Positions 9,062 through 17,509 are shown, numbered from the stretch's first letter. The stretch is 64,000 nt of DNA from Aurantiacibacter spongiae (GCF_003815535.1 NZ_RPFZ01000001.1:2480001-2544000); one strand, 5' to 3'. A program made the numbers and translations. Notes: generated by a model not told the origin, from the sequence alone.

Positions 9062-10488
9062 TCGTCAATCCTGTCGGGCATGGCTGCGGCGGCAATCGGC
9101 AGGGCAAGGTCGTAGTCGTCGGCCGTCCATCCACCGCCGAGCGCCTGCGTCAGGCGAACGAAGGCGGTGGCGCGATCCGCCCGCGCGGCGACGAGCTGGT
9201 TGCGGGCCTGGAGTAGCTGGTTCTCCGCCGTCAGCAAGGTACGGAAATCGGTCAGTCCCGCCTGATACTGGCTGCTGGCCAGCAGGCGCGAGGTGCTTGC
9301 CGCGTCCACCCCCTCCTCGTTGATGGAAACGCGCTGATCGGCGGTACGCTGATCGACCGCGGCGGTCTCGACCTCCTCCAGCGCGGTCAGGATGGTCTGT
9401 TCCCACTGCGCCAGCGAGCCGTCGGCGATGGCCTGCGCGATATCGACCTGCGCGGCGGTGCGTCCGCCGTCGAAGATCAGCTGGCTGACCCCGGCGAACA
9501 GCCCGCCGGTGATGAAGTCGAAGACGTTGCCCGCGGTGTTCGGCCCGGCGCCCAGCGATCCGGTGAGCCGCACGAGCGGCAGCAACTGGGCACGCGCGAC
9601 ACCGATCCGCGCGACGTCGGCGGCCAGTCCGGCTTCGGCCGCGCGCACGTCGGGGCGGCGTTGCAGCACTTCCGCCGGCGGGGCGAATCCCAGAAGCGAG
9701 GGCGGATCGGGCACCGGCTCCGGCTCGGTCGCGACGATCGCCTCAAGCACCCGGCCCGGCGGTTCGCCGATCAGGGTGGAGATCGAATTGGCGGTCGCCG
9801 TCAGGCTGCTTTCCAGCAGGGGAATGGTGGCGGCGGTCTGCGCGCGCTGGGCGCGGGCCTGCTCCACATCGAGGCTGGAGACCAGACCCGCCTGGTTGCG
9901 CCAGCGGGCGATCTGGAGGTTGTCGTCCTGGAAGGCGAGCGTGTCGTTGGCGATCTGCAACTGCTCCGCCGTGGCGCGGGCGTTGATCGTGGCGATGGCG
10001 ACCTGCCCGACGATCAGGCGTTGCAGATCGGCCAGCGAGTAGCCGGTGAAGGCGAGATCGGCCTGCGAGGCGGCGACCTGCCCCGATATCTGCCCGAACA
10101 GGTCGATCTCCCACGCGGCATCGGCGCCCAGGTTGAACTGGATGCCGTCACGGGAATTGTCGCCCACGTCGCGGTTGACGCCGGCATTGCCAGTGACCGA
10201 CGGGAGATAGCCGGCGCGCGCTTGCACCAGCGAATAGCGCGCCTGCCGCACCCGCGCGGCGCTCTGCGCCAGATCGCGGTTGGCGGTGATCGCCTGCTCC
10301 ACGAACCGGGTCAGCAGCGGATCGCCGAGCATCGTCCAGTAGCGGGTGAGGTCGGTGCTGACGGGATCGGGATCGACCTCCGCCCAGTCGCTCGGCACGG
10401 TGACGGCGGGGGGCGGAACGACGATCTCGGGCGTCGCGCAGCCGAACAGCGCCGCTGCGAGAAGCGCGCCGATTCCAAGCCGATACAT
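9058..10488 (-). CDS. Outer-membrane efflux lipoprotein, TolC/NodT family
   Basis: 476 aa from the chosen ATG at 10488. The protein begins MYRLGIGALLAAALFGCATP, a lipoprotein signal with lipobox LFGC, as in NodT/OprM proteins. Two repeated TolC-type halves follow (RDLAQSAARVRQARYSLVQA near the start; ELVAARA..AFVRLTQALGGGW at the end). The start is uncertain: AGGGGA abuts this ATG too closely, while a TTG at 10506 has GGGGGG about 4-6 bases upstream and keeps the same signal peptide; an ATG at 10566 lacks both. It is the first gene of the efflux operon and overlaps macA by 4 bp. Confidence 0.88.
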   Translation of the reverse strand: MYRLGIGALLAAALFGCATPEIVVPPPAVTVPSDWAEVDPDPVSTDLTRYWTMLGDPLLTRFVEQAITANRDLAQSAARVRQARYSLVQARAGYLPSVTGNAGVNRDVGDNSRDGIQFNLGADAAWEIDLFGQISGQVAASQADLAFTGYSLADLQRLIVGQVAIATINARATAEQLQIANDTLAFQDDNLQIARWRNQAGLVSSLDVEQARAQRAQTAATIPLLESSLTATANSISTLIGEPPGRVLEAIVATEPEPVPDPPSLLGFAPPAEVLQRRPDVRAAEAGLAADVARIGVARAQLLPLVRLTGSLGAGPNTAGNVFDFITGGLFAGVSQLIFDGGRTAAQVDIAQAIADGSLAQWEQTILTALEEVETAAVDQRTADQRVSINEEGVDAASTSRLLASSQYQAGLTDFRTLLTAENQLLQARNQLVAARADRATAFVRLTQALGGGWTADDYDLALPIAAAAMPDRIDE

Positions 10489-10650
10489 TCCCCTGGCCCG
10501 GTGCAAGAGACCCCCCAACCTATCCAACCCCGTGGGCGTTCTATCCCAGCGGCCAGCAATGTCCATAGTATCAGTCACACGGCCGATACAGCGAGCGATG
10601 CGTGGCCGGCGTGCAACATTCTTCCGTCCCGCACCAGGTTTACGCAATGG

Positions 10651-10670
10651 TGTATTGAGCTGTCAATACA
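10651..10670. promoter_or_regulatory. Perfect 8+4+8 palindrome, candidate repressor operator
   Basis: TGTATTGA-GCTG-TCAATACA is a perfect inverted repeat in the 251-bp spacer between the efflux operon and xdhC. On the minus strand it contains a consensus -35 hexamer TTGACA (10661-10666) pointing at the efflux operon, with a weak TAAACC about 18 bases downstream as a possible -10. A dimeric repressor of TetR or MarR size bound here would cover the -35 box. No regulator gene is adjacent, so the binder is unknown. Confidence 0.55.
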
Positions 10671-10739
10671 GTTGGCTCGATTCCGGAGGCAATTCACGCA
10701 GGCTTGCCCCGGCAGGGGCGGTTCCCCAGATAAGCCGCC

Positions 10740-11597
10740 ATGCCTGAACGACGCCCCTTCGCCGATGACCACGCCGCCCTGCGCGCGGTCGCCGCCTCCG
10801 ATGCGGCGGGGCTGTGCACCATCGTGAATATCGACGGGAGTTTCTCGCGGCGCCTTGGCGCGCAACTCGCCGTGCACGCCGACCAGAGCGTGACCGGAAG
10901 CCTGGCCGACGGTTGCCTGGAACGCCAGCTGGCGAGCGACCTTTTCCAGTCGCGAGAGCGCCGCGTCGTGCGCTACGGGGCCGGATCCGACATCGTCGAC
11001 TTTCGCCTGCCGTGCGGGGGCGGACTGGACATTCTCCTCGATCCGGCCCCCGATCGCGGGGCCTGCCGGGCGGCGGTGGCGGCGCTCGATGCACGCCAGC
11101 AGACCGCGCTCTCCATGCCGCGACCCAGCCCGCTGGAGGAGCGGCGATTCGTTCCCACGCTGCGGCTCGTTCTGTTGGGGGAGGGGCCGGAACTCGCCGC
11201 CATGGCGCATATCGCGCGGGCCGCGGGCATGACCGTCGAAACGCATGGCCGCGAGGATTCCGGCCTGTCGCTCGGCCGCGCGCCCGATCACCTCGCCGCC
11301 GATCCGTGGAGCGCCATCGTCCTGCTGTTTCACGATCACGAATGGGAGCGGGCGATCCTCGACTGGGCGCTGCGCACCCCCGCCTTCTTCATCGGCGCGC
11401 AGGGCGGGGCGCCCGCCCGCGCGGCGCGGGCCGAGGCGCTCGGCGAGATGGGCTTCGCCCCGGAACAGATCGGGCGCATCGCCAGCCCCATAGGCACCGT
11501 CAAGCACAGCCGCGACCCCGCGGGCCTGGCGCTGTCGGTGCTGGCGCAGGTCGCCGGGGAGTACGAGGCGCGGCATCCCCATCATGCCGGAAGCTGA
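10740..11597 (+). CDS. xdhC: XdhC-family molybdenum hydroxylase maturation factor
   Basis: 285 aa. XdhC/CoxI proteins bind sulfurated molybdenum cofactor and insert it into xanthine dehydrogenase-type enzymes. The N-terminal CoxI-like domain (ADGCLERQLASDLF, FRLPCGGGLDILLDP) and the C-terminal Rossmann-like XdhC domain (LVLLGEGPELAAMAHIARAAG; FIGAQGGAPARAARAEAL) are both present. The neighbouring MocA-like gene overlaps its end by 14 bp, forming a cofactor-tailoring pair. The molybdenum enzyme they serve is not in the window, so xanthine dehydrogenase versus another aldehyde or heterocycle hydroxylase is open. Confidence 0.85.
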   Translation: MPERRPFADDHAALRAVAASDAAGLCTIVNIDGSFSRRLGAQLAVHADQSVTGSLADGCLERQLASDLFQSRERRVVRYGAGSDIVDFRLPCGGGLDILLDPAPDRGACRAAVAALDARQQTALSMPRPSPLEERRFVPTLRLVLLGEGPELAAMAHIARAAGMTVETHGREDSGLSLGRAPDHLAADPWSAIVLLFHDHEWERAILDWALRTPAFFIGAQGGAPARAARAEALGEMGFAPEQIGRIASPIGTVKHSRDPAGLALSVLAQVAGEYEARHPHHAGS

Positions 11598-12162
11598 CAG
11601 GCCGCCCCTCGTCGCCGTCCTGGCCGCAGGTCGCGGCGCGCGCTTCGGTGGCGGAAAGCTCGACGCGGAGTGTGCGGGCTGCCCGGTGGGGGCATGGGTT
11701 CTGCGGGCTGTCCGGGAAGCCGGACTGGCGCCAGGTATACTGATCGTGCCGCCGGCCATGCCCCGATTTGCCAGACGGGCCGAAGGCTGGCGGATCGTGG
11801 TCAATCCCGCCCCGGAAAACGGGTTGGGCGGCTCGCTCGCGATCGCGGCGCGAGAAGCGCTCGCCGAAGGTCGCGACCTGCTGATCCTGCTGGCCGACAT
11901 GCCCCTGATCGATTCCGGCCACATCGCCCGGCTGGCCCGTTCGAGGGGTACGGTCGCGACCTGCCACGGCGAGCGACCGGGCGTCCCCGCGCGGTTTGCG
12001 CTCGGCGCGCTTCCGGGGCTTGCGACCCTCAGGAGCGACTTGGGGGCCGCCCCGTTGCTGGCCGCGATGGACGGGTTGCACATCCTTCAGGCCCCCGCCG
12101 GAACGCTGCTCGACGTGGATCGCCCCTCCGACCTCGAGGAGGCCGCGCGCCGGCTGGCCTAG
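11584..12162 (+). CDS. MocA-like molybdenum cofactor nucleotidyltransferase
   Basis: 192 aa NTP-transferase fold. The nucleotide loop VLAAGRGARFGGGKLDAE is the G-x-S/G-x-RFG-K-x2 type motif of MobA/MocA, and LLILLADMPLID carries the metal-binding DMP. MocA-type enzymes make the CMP (cytidine dinucleotide) form of the cofactor used by xanthine-dehydrogenase-family enzymes, whereas MobA makes the GMP form. Overlap with xdhC argues for the MocA role. The sequence is shorter and more divergent than typical MocA, so exact nucleotide specificity is uncertain. Confidence 0.75.
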   Translation: MPEADRPPLVAVLAAGRGARFGGGKLDAECAGCPVGAWVLRAVREAGLAPGILIVPPAMPRFARRAEGWRIVVNPAPENGLGGSLAIAAREALAEGRDLLILLADMPLIDSGHIARLARSRGTVATCHGERPGVPARFALGALPGLATLRSDLGAAPLLAAMDGLHILQAPAGTLLDVDRPSDLEEAARRLA

Positions 12163-12176
12163 CGTCTCCCGCGCGC

Positions 12177-12614
12177 TCAGTCGTGCCGGGGCGTTTCCAT
12201 GATTTCGGTCAGCATGCCGTTCATGTCCCTGGGATGGACGAAGAAAACCGGCGTACCGTGCGCGCCGGTGCGGATCGTGCCGAGAACGCGCTTGCCCCGA
12301 CCGGTGAACCAGTCATGCGCGGCATGGATATCCGGAACCTCGAAAGCGACATGATGCTGGCCCCCGAGCGGATTTTTCCGGATGAAACCGAAGATGGGGG
12401 AGTTCTCGCCCAGGGGGGCGATCAGCTCCACCTGCGTTCCGTCCATGTTGCCGCCCGCGCCGGGCGTGTTGACGAACGCGACGCGGACCCCTTGTTCGGG
12501 CATGTCGAAAGGTTCGGTGATATCGGTCGCCCCCATCGTATCTCGATAGAAGGCGATCGCCGCGTCGATGTCCGGCGTGGCGACGCCGACGTGATTGAGG
12601 CGACCGAGTTTCAT
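12177..12614 (-). CDS. mce: Methylmalonyl-CoA epimerase
   Basis: 145 aa vicinal-oxygen-chelate protein. LNHVGVATPDIDAAIAFYRD at the start, QVELIAPLGENSPI in the middle, QHHVAFEVPDI and the final LTEIMET supply the His/Gln/His/Glu metal set and the epimerase-specific motifs. It interconverts (S)- and (R)-methylmalonyl-CoA so that propionyl-CoA can enter the citric acid cycle. AGGAGA lies 8 bases before the ATG. The mutase and propionyl-CoA carboxylase genes often found beside it are not in this window. It converges on the MocA-like gene with a 14-bp gap. Confidence 0.9.
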   Translation of the reverse strand: MKLGRLNHVGVATPDIDAAIAFYRDTMGATDITEPFDMPEQGVRVAFVNTPGAGGNMDGTQVELIAPLGENSPIFGFIRKNPLGGQHHVAFEVPDIHAAHDWFTGRGKRVLGTIRTGAHGTPVFFVHPRDMNGMLTEIMETPRHD

Positions 12615-12687
12615 GGCATTCTCTCCTGTTTGATCGTCCCGGGCCGGTAGCGCATCGTCGGCGCGATCGCCAAGCGGTGCGGATATA

Positions 12688-13575
12688 TTACCGCGATGCG
12701 GTCACTTCGTGGGCGAAGGCGGTTGCAGCACGCAGTACCGGCGCCTTCGCGCGGAACCGGCGGGACAGGGCGAGCAGGATGGCGACATGGCCGATACCGT
12801 CGAACTGGCGCGCCCGCGCCGCGACGCCGGCCGCCGCGAGCTTGTCGGCCAGGACGATCGCGTTGCGCGGTTTCACCGTCACGTCGTCGGTCCCGGTCAG
12901 CAGCAGCGCCGGGGGATCGCCGGGACCGGCGAAGGTGAGCGGCTGGGTATCGGCGGCGTCGGGCCAGTCGCCGAAGGCGGCAATGCTGGACCGGACGGCG
13001 AACGGGGCGAAATCATAGGGACCGGCAAGCCCCACGAACCCCCTTATCGCGGCGCGATCTCCCGCCAGCCAGCGATCGTCCAGGGCCAGCATCGCGGCAA
13101 TGTAGGCACCGGCGGAATGGCCCATCAGGACGATCCGCCGTCCATCGCCGCCGTATCGCGCGACATCGTCGCGCACCCAGCGCACCGCTGCCGCGCCGTC
13201 CTCGACGAAGGCGGGAAAGCGCACTTCGGGGACCAGCCGGTAATCGGGAATGACGGTGACGAACCCGCGCGCCGCCAGGGCGCGCCCGGCGAAATCGTAG
13301 GCCGAGCGCGTGCCGCTGCTCCAGCTTCCCCCGTAGAAGAAGACGACGACCGGCAAATTGCTGGCCGCCGACGCACCCTCGGGAACGTAGACGTCGAGCC
13401 TATGCCGCGCGCCATCGGCATAGGCGATGCCGGATGCGACCTTCAGGCCGCCGTCATCCTTTGGCACCAGCGCGTTGAACGTTCGCAGCGGAGAGCGGAT
13501 AATCACCGCGGCCACGAGAGCGAGCAGCGCCGCGCCTGCCGCCAGGCCAATCCTTCGAGCGCGTCGCGTTCCCAT
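12688..13575 (-). CDS. Membrane-anchored alpha/beta hydrolase (BD-FAE/kynurenine formamidase-like)
   Basis: 295 aa from the ATG at 13575; a TTG at 13587 would add four residues. An N-terminal hydrophobic segment (IGLAAGAALLALVAAVII) is a signal or anchor, placing the enzyme in the periplasm or membrane. The oxyanion motif is FYGGSW and the nucleophile elbow is GHSAG. The acid lies in TGTDD and the catalytic His in GIGHVAI. This is the esterase/lipase fold close to BD-FAE carboxylesterases. The substrate cannot be told from sequence. Confidence 0.82.
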   Translation of the reverse strand: MGTRRARRIGLAAGAALLALVAAVIIRSPLRTFNALVPKDDGGLKVASGIAYADGARHRLDVYVPEGASAASNLPVVVFFYGGSWSSGTRSAYDFAGRALAARGFVTVIPDYRLVPEVRFPAFVEDGAAAVRWVRDDVARYGGDGRRIVLMGHSAGAYIAAMLALDDRWLAGDRAAIRGFVGLAGPYDFAPFAVRSSIAAFGDWPDAADTQPLTFAGPGDPPALLLTGTDDVTVKPRNAIVLADKLAAAGVAARARQFDGIGHVAILLALSRRFRAKAPVLRAATAFAHEVTASR

Positions 13576-13642
13576 CGGTCGCTGCAATAGGATGCCGCGA
13601 CTTCGCCGGCAACCGAGGCTTCACAAGCCGGACGCGGCGGCT

Positions 13643-14116
13643 ATGATGTCCACCATGATCGCACTGACCGGTTCTGGCCTCTGTCTCTTGATGGCGCTGT
13701 TGTTCTACCGCGAAACCGACCTCGGTCGCGCCTGGCACGAACAGGCGGTGGAACGGCCGGCCCGGCGCCTCGCGGCGATGGAAAGGCACCATCTGCTGTT
13801 CGCGGTTGCCCTCGCCGTCCTGTTCGCCGCCGGGGGCGAGATCGTCTTGCTGATGGGCCCCGAATTCATGGCGGCCTACGCGCTCGATCTGGCGATCTAC
13901 GCCGATGCCCTGCTGATTTCCTACGCTGCCGCCGTCGCGACGAGGCTTCGCGGGGTCGTTTCGGCGTTGCGCTATGCGCGCCCGGCGGCGATGCGTCGCC
14001 GGTCCGCCCGGGCACGACGAGCGCGGATTGCGGCCGTGCGTCGGGGGCGCAGACCGGCCAATGACGACGATGGCCCTGCGCCTGGGAAGCGCCCGGGCCT
14101 GACGCTCGCCGCCTGA
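13643..14116 (+). CDS. Hypothetical membrane protein with basic C-terminus
   Basis: About 157 aa; ATGs at 13643, 13646 and 13655 are all possible and no strong ribosome site separates them. There are three hydrophobic stretches: near the start (ALTGSGLCLLMALLFY), at HLLFAVALAVLFAAGGEIVLL and at LDLAIYADALLISYAAAVA. The last ~60 residues are very rich in Arg and probably face the cytosol. I do not recognise a family. It sits between a divergent hydrolase and the CoA-transferase gene with no clear operon link. Confidence 0.55.
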   Translation: MMSTMIALTGSGLCLLMALLFYRETDLGRAWHEQAVERPARRLAAMERHHLLFAVALAVLFAAGGEIVLLMGPEFMAAYALDLAIYADALLISYAAAVATRLRGVVSALRYARPAAMRRRSARARRARIAAVRRGRRPANDDDGPAPGKRPGLTLAA

Positions 14117-14213
14117 TCGGGCGGAACCGGGACAGCGGAAAAGCGTCGCACCACCATGTCCGACACGACCGGGCGACCGACGGGGAAATGCAGATCATGA
14201 CCACTTCCGACAC

Positions 14214-15365
14214 ATGCCAGTCGCGGGGGCGGGGCGCGTGAGCAAGGCCCCGCTCGAAGGTATCAAGGTCGTCGAACTGGCCCGCATTCTGGCCGGGCCC
14301 TGGGCCGGGCAGACGCTGGCCGACCTGGGGGCCGAGGTGGTCAAGGTTGAAAGCCCGGAAGGCGACGACACCCGGCAATGGGGGCCGCCGTTTCACATGC
14401 GCGAGGACGGCAGCCGCGACGCCGCCTATTTTCACGCCGCCAATCGCGGCAAGACCTCCATCGTCGCCGATTTTACCAGCGCCCGCGATCTGGCGCGGGT
14501 CCGCGACCTGATCGCGGAAGCGGACGTGGTGATCGAGAACTTCCGCCAGGGCGCTCTTGCCCGGTTCGGGCTCGACTACGCCAGCCTCGCGAAGGACAAC
14601 CCACGCCTCGTCTATTGTTCGATCACCGGCTTCGGGCAGGACGGACCCTACGCCCGGCGGCCCGGTTACGACTTCATCATCCAGGGCATGAGCGGCATCA
14701 TGGACCTCACCGGCGACCCGGACGGCCCGCCGCAGAAGATCGGCGTCGCCTATGCCGATATACTGACCGGCCTGTACGCCGTGATCGGGATCCAGGCCGC
14801 CTTGCGTCAGCGGGACAGCACCGGGCGCGGGCAACTGGTCGACATGGCGCTGTTCGATGTCATGGTCGGCACGCTCGCCAATCAGGCGACCAACCTGCTC
14901 GCCAGCGGGCGCAGTCCCAAGCGGATGGGCAACGCACACCCCAACATCGCCCCGTACGAGGCGTTCAAGGCAAAGGACGGCTGGCTGATCGTCGCGGTGG
15001 GGAACGACCGCCAGTTCGAACGCTTCGCCAGGGCCATCGACCTGCCGGTGAAGGAGGAATACCGCTCCAACCAGCGGCGGGTGAAGAACCGCGAGATGCT
15101 CAGCGCCTCGATCTCCAGCCGCGTCGCGGAATGGAAGCGCGACGACCTGCTCGAGCGGCTGGACACGCAGAACATTCCCGCCGGCCCGATCAACACGGTC
15201 AAGCAGGCGCTCAACGACCCGCAGATCGAGGCGCGCGGCATGGTGATCGACCTGGCCGAAGAGGGCCTGCGCGGCTTGCGAACGCCGATCCGCTTCTCCG
15301 ATGCCGAGCTGGCGCTGGGTCGCCCCTCGCCGGTGTTCCCCAGGGGGGAAGAGGAGGATGGGTGA
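14214..15365 (+). CDS. CaiB/BaiF family (class III) CoA-transferase
   Basis: 383 aa. The start LEGIKVVELARILAGPWAGQ, the FRQGALARFGLDYASL block and FGQDGPYARRPGYDFIIQGM are class III CoA-transferase motifs. The catalytic Asp is probably that in RGQLVDMALFDV. The ATG at 14214 has no clear ribosome site; a GTG at 14238 (VSKAPLEG) preceded by GGGGGCGGGG is a real alternative. Close relatives include succinate/glutarate CoA-transferases (SUGCT). With glutaryl-CoA dehydrogenase only 2 kb away, a role in activating glutarate is a reasonable inference. Its last 8 bases overlap the next gene. Confidence 0.85.
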   Translation: MPVAGAGRVSKAPLEGIKVVELARILAGPWAGQTLADLGAEVVKVESPEGDDTRQWGPPFHMREDGSRDAAYFHAANRGKTSIVADFTSARDLARVRDLIAEADVVIENFRQGALARFGLDYASLAKDNPRLVYCSITGFGQDGPYARRPGYDFIIQGMSGIMDLTGDPDGPPQKIGVAYADILTGLYAVIGIQAALRQRDSTGRGQLVDMALFDVMVGTLANQATNLLASGRSPKRMGNAHPNIAPYEAFKAKDGWLIVAVGNDRQFERFARAIDLPVKEEYRSNQRRVKNREMLSASISSRVAEWKRDDLLERLDTQNIPAGPINTVKQALNDPQIEARGMVIDLAEEGLRGLRTPIRFSDAELALGRPSPVFPRGEEEDG

Positions 15366-16128
15366 AGCCCTCTCCGACCTGACCGAAAAGGAGAAGCAGG
15401 CGCTCCGCCTGCTGCTTGCGGGCCACGACGCGAAATCGAGCGCCCTGGAACTGGATCTGTCGGTCCACGCCATCAATGATCGACTGCGCGCCGCCCGCCG
15501 GAAACTGGGGGTTTCCAGCAGCAGGGAAGCCGCAAGAATCTTGGGGGATGCGGAGGGAACGACACCCCAAATCCTTGCCCCCGGACAATTGGGGGTGGCC
15601 GGGGCGGTGGTCGATCGGGAACAACGGCAGACCTCGAAACCGAACGGGTGGGGCCACCGCCTCGCCTGGCTGACAGGAGGAATGCTGATGATGAGCCTAT
15701 TGATCGCCGCCGCCATCTACACAACGACCGGCGCGGCCGGACCGCCGCCCGCCGCTCAGGCAAGTCAGGCGCAGGCCGACCGCCTTGCCGGCGCAACCGT
15801 CGTCGCGGCGGCGCGTGCGTGGGTCGAACTGGTCGATGCCGGCGAGTACGCGCAAAGCTGGGAGCGGGCCGGGCCGATGTTCCGCGCCCAGGTCAGCGCG
15901 CAGCAATGGGGCGACACGGTGCGTCCCGTTCGCGCGCAGCTGGGTGCGCTGCAGAGCCGCGACGCGGGTAGCGGCGTGCTGGAGGACAGCCTGCCGGGCG
16001 CACCCGCCGGCGAATACGCCGTCATCCAGTTTCCCGCGCAGTACGCCGCGGCCGGCGAGGTGACGGAAACCGTCGTTCTGCGTCGCGAGAACGGCGCCTG
16101 GGGCGTCGTGGGATATTTCGTTCGCTAG
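15358..16128 (+). CDS. Membrane-anchored HTH (GerE/LuxR-type) protein with C-terminal DUF4019
   Basis: 256 aa from the ATG at 15358 (GAGGAGG just upstream), overlapping the CoA-transferase stop. Residues ~6-62 form a LuxR/GerE helix-turn-helix (LTEKEKQALRLLLAGHDAKS, LDLSVHAINDRLRAARRKLG). A linker leads to one membrane helix (~102-125, LAWLTGGMLMMSLLIAAAIY). The outer part (~150-256) is a DUF4019-like domain with WVELVDAGEYAQSWE and the closing WGVVGYFVR. The layout implies a DNA-binding head in the cytosol and a periplasmic sensory domain. Target genes are unknown; this is a recurrent architecture in sphingomonads as far as I recall. Confidence 0.8.
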   Translation: MGEALSDLTEKEKQALRLLLAGHDAKSSALELDLSVHAINDRLRAARRKLGVSSSREAARILGDAEGTTPQILAPGQLGVAGAVVDREQRQTSKPNGWGHRLAWLTGGMLMMSLLIAAAIYTTTGAAGPPPAAQASQAQADRLAGATVVAAARAWVELVDAGEYAQSWERAGPMFRAQVSAQQWGDTVRPVRAQLGALQSRDAGSGVLEDSLPGAPAGEYAVIQFPAQYAAAGEVTETVVLRRENGAWGVVGYFVR

Positions 16129-16195
16129 TCGGCAGAGCGCGCGCTGCCGGGGGACGCCCTGCGTCCTGGCGGCGGCGACGCGGAAGCCGGCACAG

Positions 16196-16232
16196 AAAAA
16201 GGGCCGCCGGACAGATGTCCGGCGGCCCCTTT
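16196..16232. terminator. Strong bidirectional intrinsic terminator
   Basis: GGGCCGCCGGAC (16201-16212), loop AGAT, GTCCGGCGGCCC (16217-16228): a perfect 12-bp GC-rich stem. It is flanked by AAAAA on the left (a U-run for minus-strand transcripts) and CTTTC on the right. It lies between the convergent DUF4019 regulator and the ompA gene and should stop transcription from both sides, best for ompA. Confidence 0.92.
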
Positions 16233-16253
16233 CGCTTGCCATAGCGGCAGAGC

Positions 16254-17471
16254 TTACATGCCCGAGTTCGGACCGTAGGTGATCTGCACGCGGCGGTTCT
16301 GCAGCTCGCGAACGCCGTCGGCGGTCGGGACGCGCGGATTGGCTTCGCCGAACGCTTCGCTCGAGATGCGCGAGGCGGGGATGCCGCGGTTGGTCAGGTA
16401 GGCCTGGACCGAGTTGTTGCGGCGTGCCGCGAGGCCGAGGTTGTACTGCACCGTGCCGGACCGGTCGGTGTAGCCGGCCAGCATGACCTGCGCCGTGCCG
16501 CAATTGCCGTAGGCGGTAACCGCGGAGTTGAGCACCGTGGCCGCTTCCGGAGTGATCTCGGCCGAATCCCAGTCGAAGAACACGATGTAGGGGCCCGTGT
16601 TGCACTGCTGCGCAGGTGGGGGCGGCGGCGGCGGCGGCGGGGGAGGCGGCGGCGGAGGCGGCGGCGGGGGCGGCGGTGCCGGCGGAGCGACATACGGCTC
16701 CTCCCCACCGAAGTGGATGCGCAGGCCGAGATTGGCGATGTGCTGCGTCGCTTCGACATCGAGGCGGCTCGGAATGATCTGCGTGTCGACCGTCACGTCG
16801 TTGAAGAGACGACGATACTTGTATTCGGCGAACAGCTCGACATTGTCCGAAAGCGCGCCCGAGACACCGGCGATGCCCTGATAGGCGAAGTCGGTATCGG
16901 CGTCGTTCACTAGGACCGAGTCGCCGGCCACCGTGTAGTCGACGTCGACCGTGTACACGCCGGCGCCGACGCCCAGATACGGACGGATGCTGCCGAGGTC
17001 GAAATCGTAAAGCAGGTTCAGGAAGGCGCCATAGGTTTCCATGTCGCCGCCACCGGTGGTGAGGGCGGAATCAACGGAAACGCCGGTCGGGCCGCTGCGG
17101 GTGAGGATTTCGAGATCGCGCGGGCCGATATTGTTGCCACCGACGAACAGGTCGCGGTGATAGTCGACGTCGTAGGCGTTGTAATCGCCCGCGATCTCGA
17201 CCCGGAAACCGTTGTCGAAAGCGTAGCCGATCTGCGCGCCGGCGTTCCAGCCGAGATCGAAATTGGTGTCATACTGGTACACCGCGCCACTGGGGATGGC
17301 GGGATACGCTCCGCTACCGCCAAGCTCGGGGACATCCTGGGAGAAGGTGCCCATGTTTTCCGAATCCTCGGCGGTCATGATGCCGCCGCTGATCCCGATA
17401 TACGGATCGGCATGCGCGACGCCCGGCACTGCGAGCGCTGCAAGCGATACGCCTACAAGTAGCTTTTTCAT
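16254..17471 (-). CDS. ompA: OmpA-family outer-membrane porin with poly-proline linker
   Basis: 405 aa. A signal peptide (MKKLLVGVSLAALAVPGVAHA) is followed by an 8-strand beta-barrel (~22-265, many aromatic strand ends such as YIGISGG, YLGVGAGVY, FAEYKYRRLF). A 21-proline run comes next, then an OmpA C-terminal peptidoglycan-binding domain (YIVFFDWDSAEITPEA; GYTDRSGTVQYNLGLAARR). The barrel anchors in the outer membrane and the C-terminal domain holds the wall. It is monocistronic, with a 5' leader hairpin and a strong terminator, as expected for an abundant protein. Confidence 0.93.
   Translation of the reverse strand: MKKLLVGVSLAALAVPGVAHADPYIGISGGIMTAEDSENMGTFSQDVPELGGSGAYPAIPSGAVYQYDTNFDLGWNAGAQIGYAFDNGFRVEIAGDYNAYDVDYHRDLFVGGNNIGPRDLEILTRSGPTGVSVDSALTTGGGDMETYGAFLNLLYDFDLGSIRPYLGVGAGVYTVDVDYTVAGDSVLVNDADTDFAYQGIAGVSGALSDNVELFAEYKYRRLFNDVTVDTQIIPSRLDVEATQHIANLGLRIHFGGEEPYVAPPAPPPPPPPPPPPPPPPPPPPPPAQQCNTGPYIVFFDWDSAEITPEAATVLNSAVTAYGNCGTAQVMLAGYTDRSGTVQYNLGLAARRNNSVQAYLTNRGIPASRISSEAFGEANPRVPTADGVRELQNRRVQITYGPNSGM
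16614..16676 (-). repeat. Codon repeat encoding 21 consecutive prolines in OmpA
   Basis: A GGC/GGG-rich tract on the plus strand encodes 21 prolines in a row, then Ala and two more Pro. Most codons are CCG with interspersed CCC, CCT and CCA, so it is an imperfect triplet repeat. It links the barrel to the peptidoglycan-binding domain and is a likely site of length variation and, by analogy, of elongation-factor-P-dependent translation. Confidence 0.9.
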
Positions 17472-17491
17472 TGTTCGTCCTCATTACGACC

Positions 17492-17509
17492 ATGTGGGAA
17501 CACCCACAT
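17492..17509 (-). promoter_or_regulatory. 5' leader stem-loop of ompA
   Basis: ATGTGGG-AACA-CCCACAT is a perfect 7-bp inverted repeat with a 4-base loop, 20 bases upstream of the ompA start codon. A hairpin this close to the ribosome site could stabilise the leader or tune translation, as known for other outer-membrane protein mRNAs. No promoter hexamers were clear further upstream. Confidence 0.5.
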
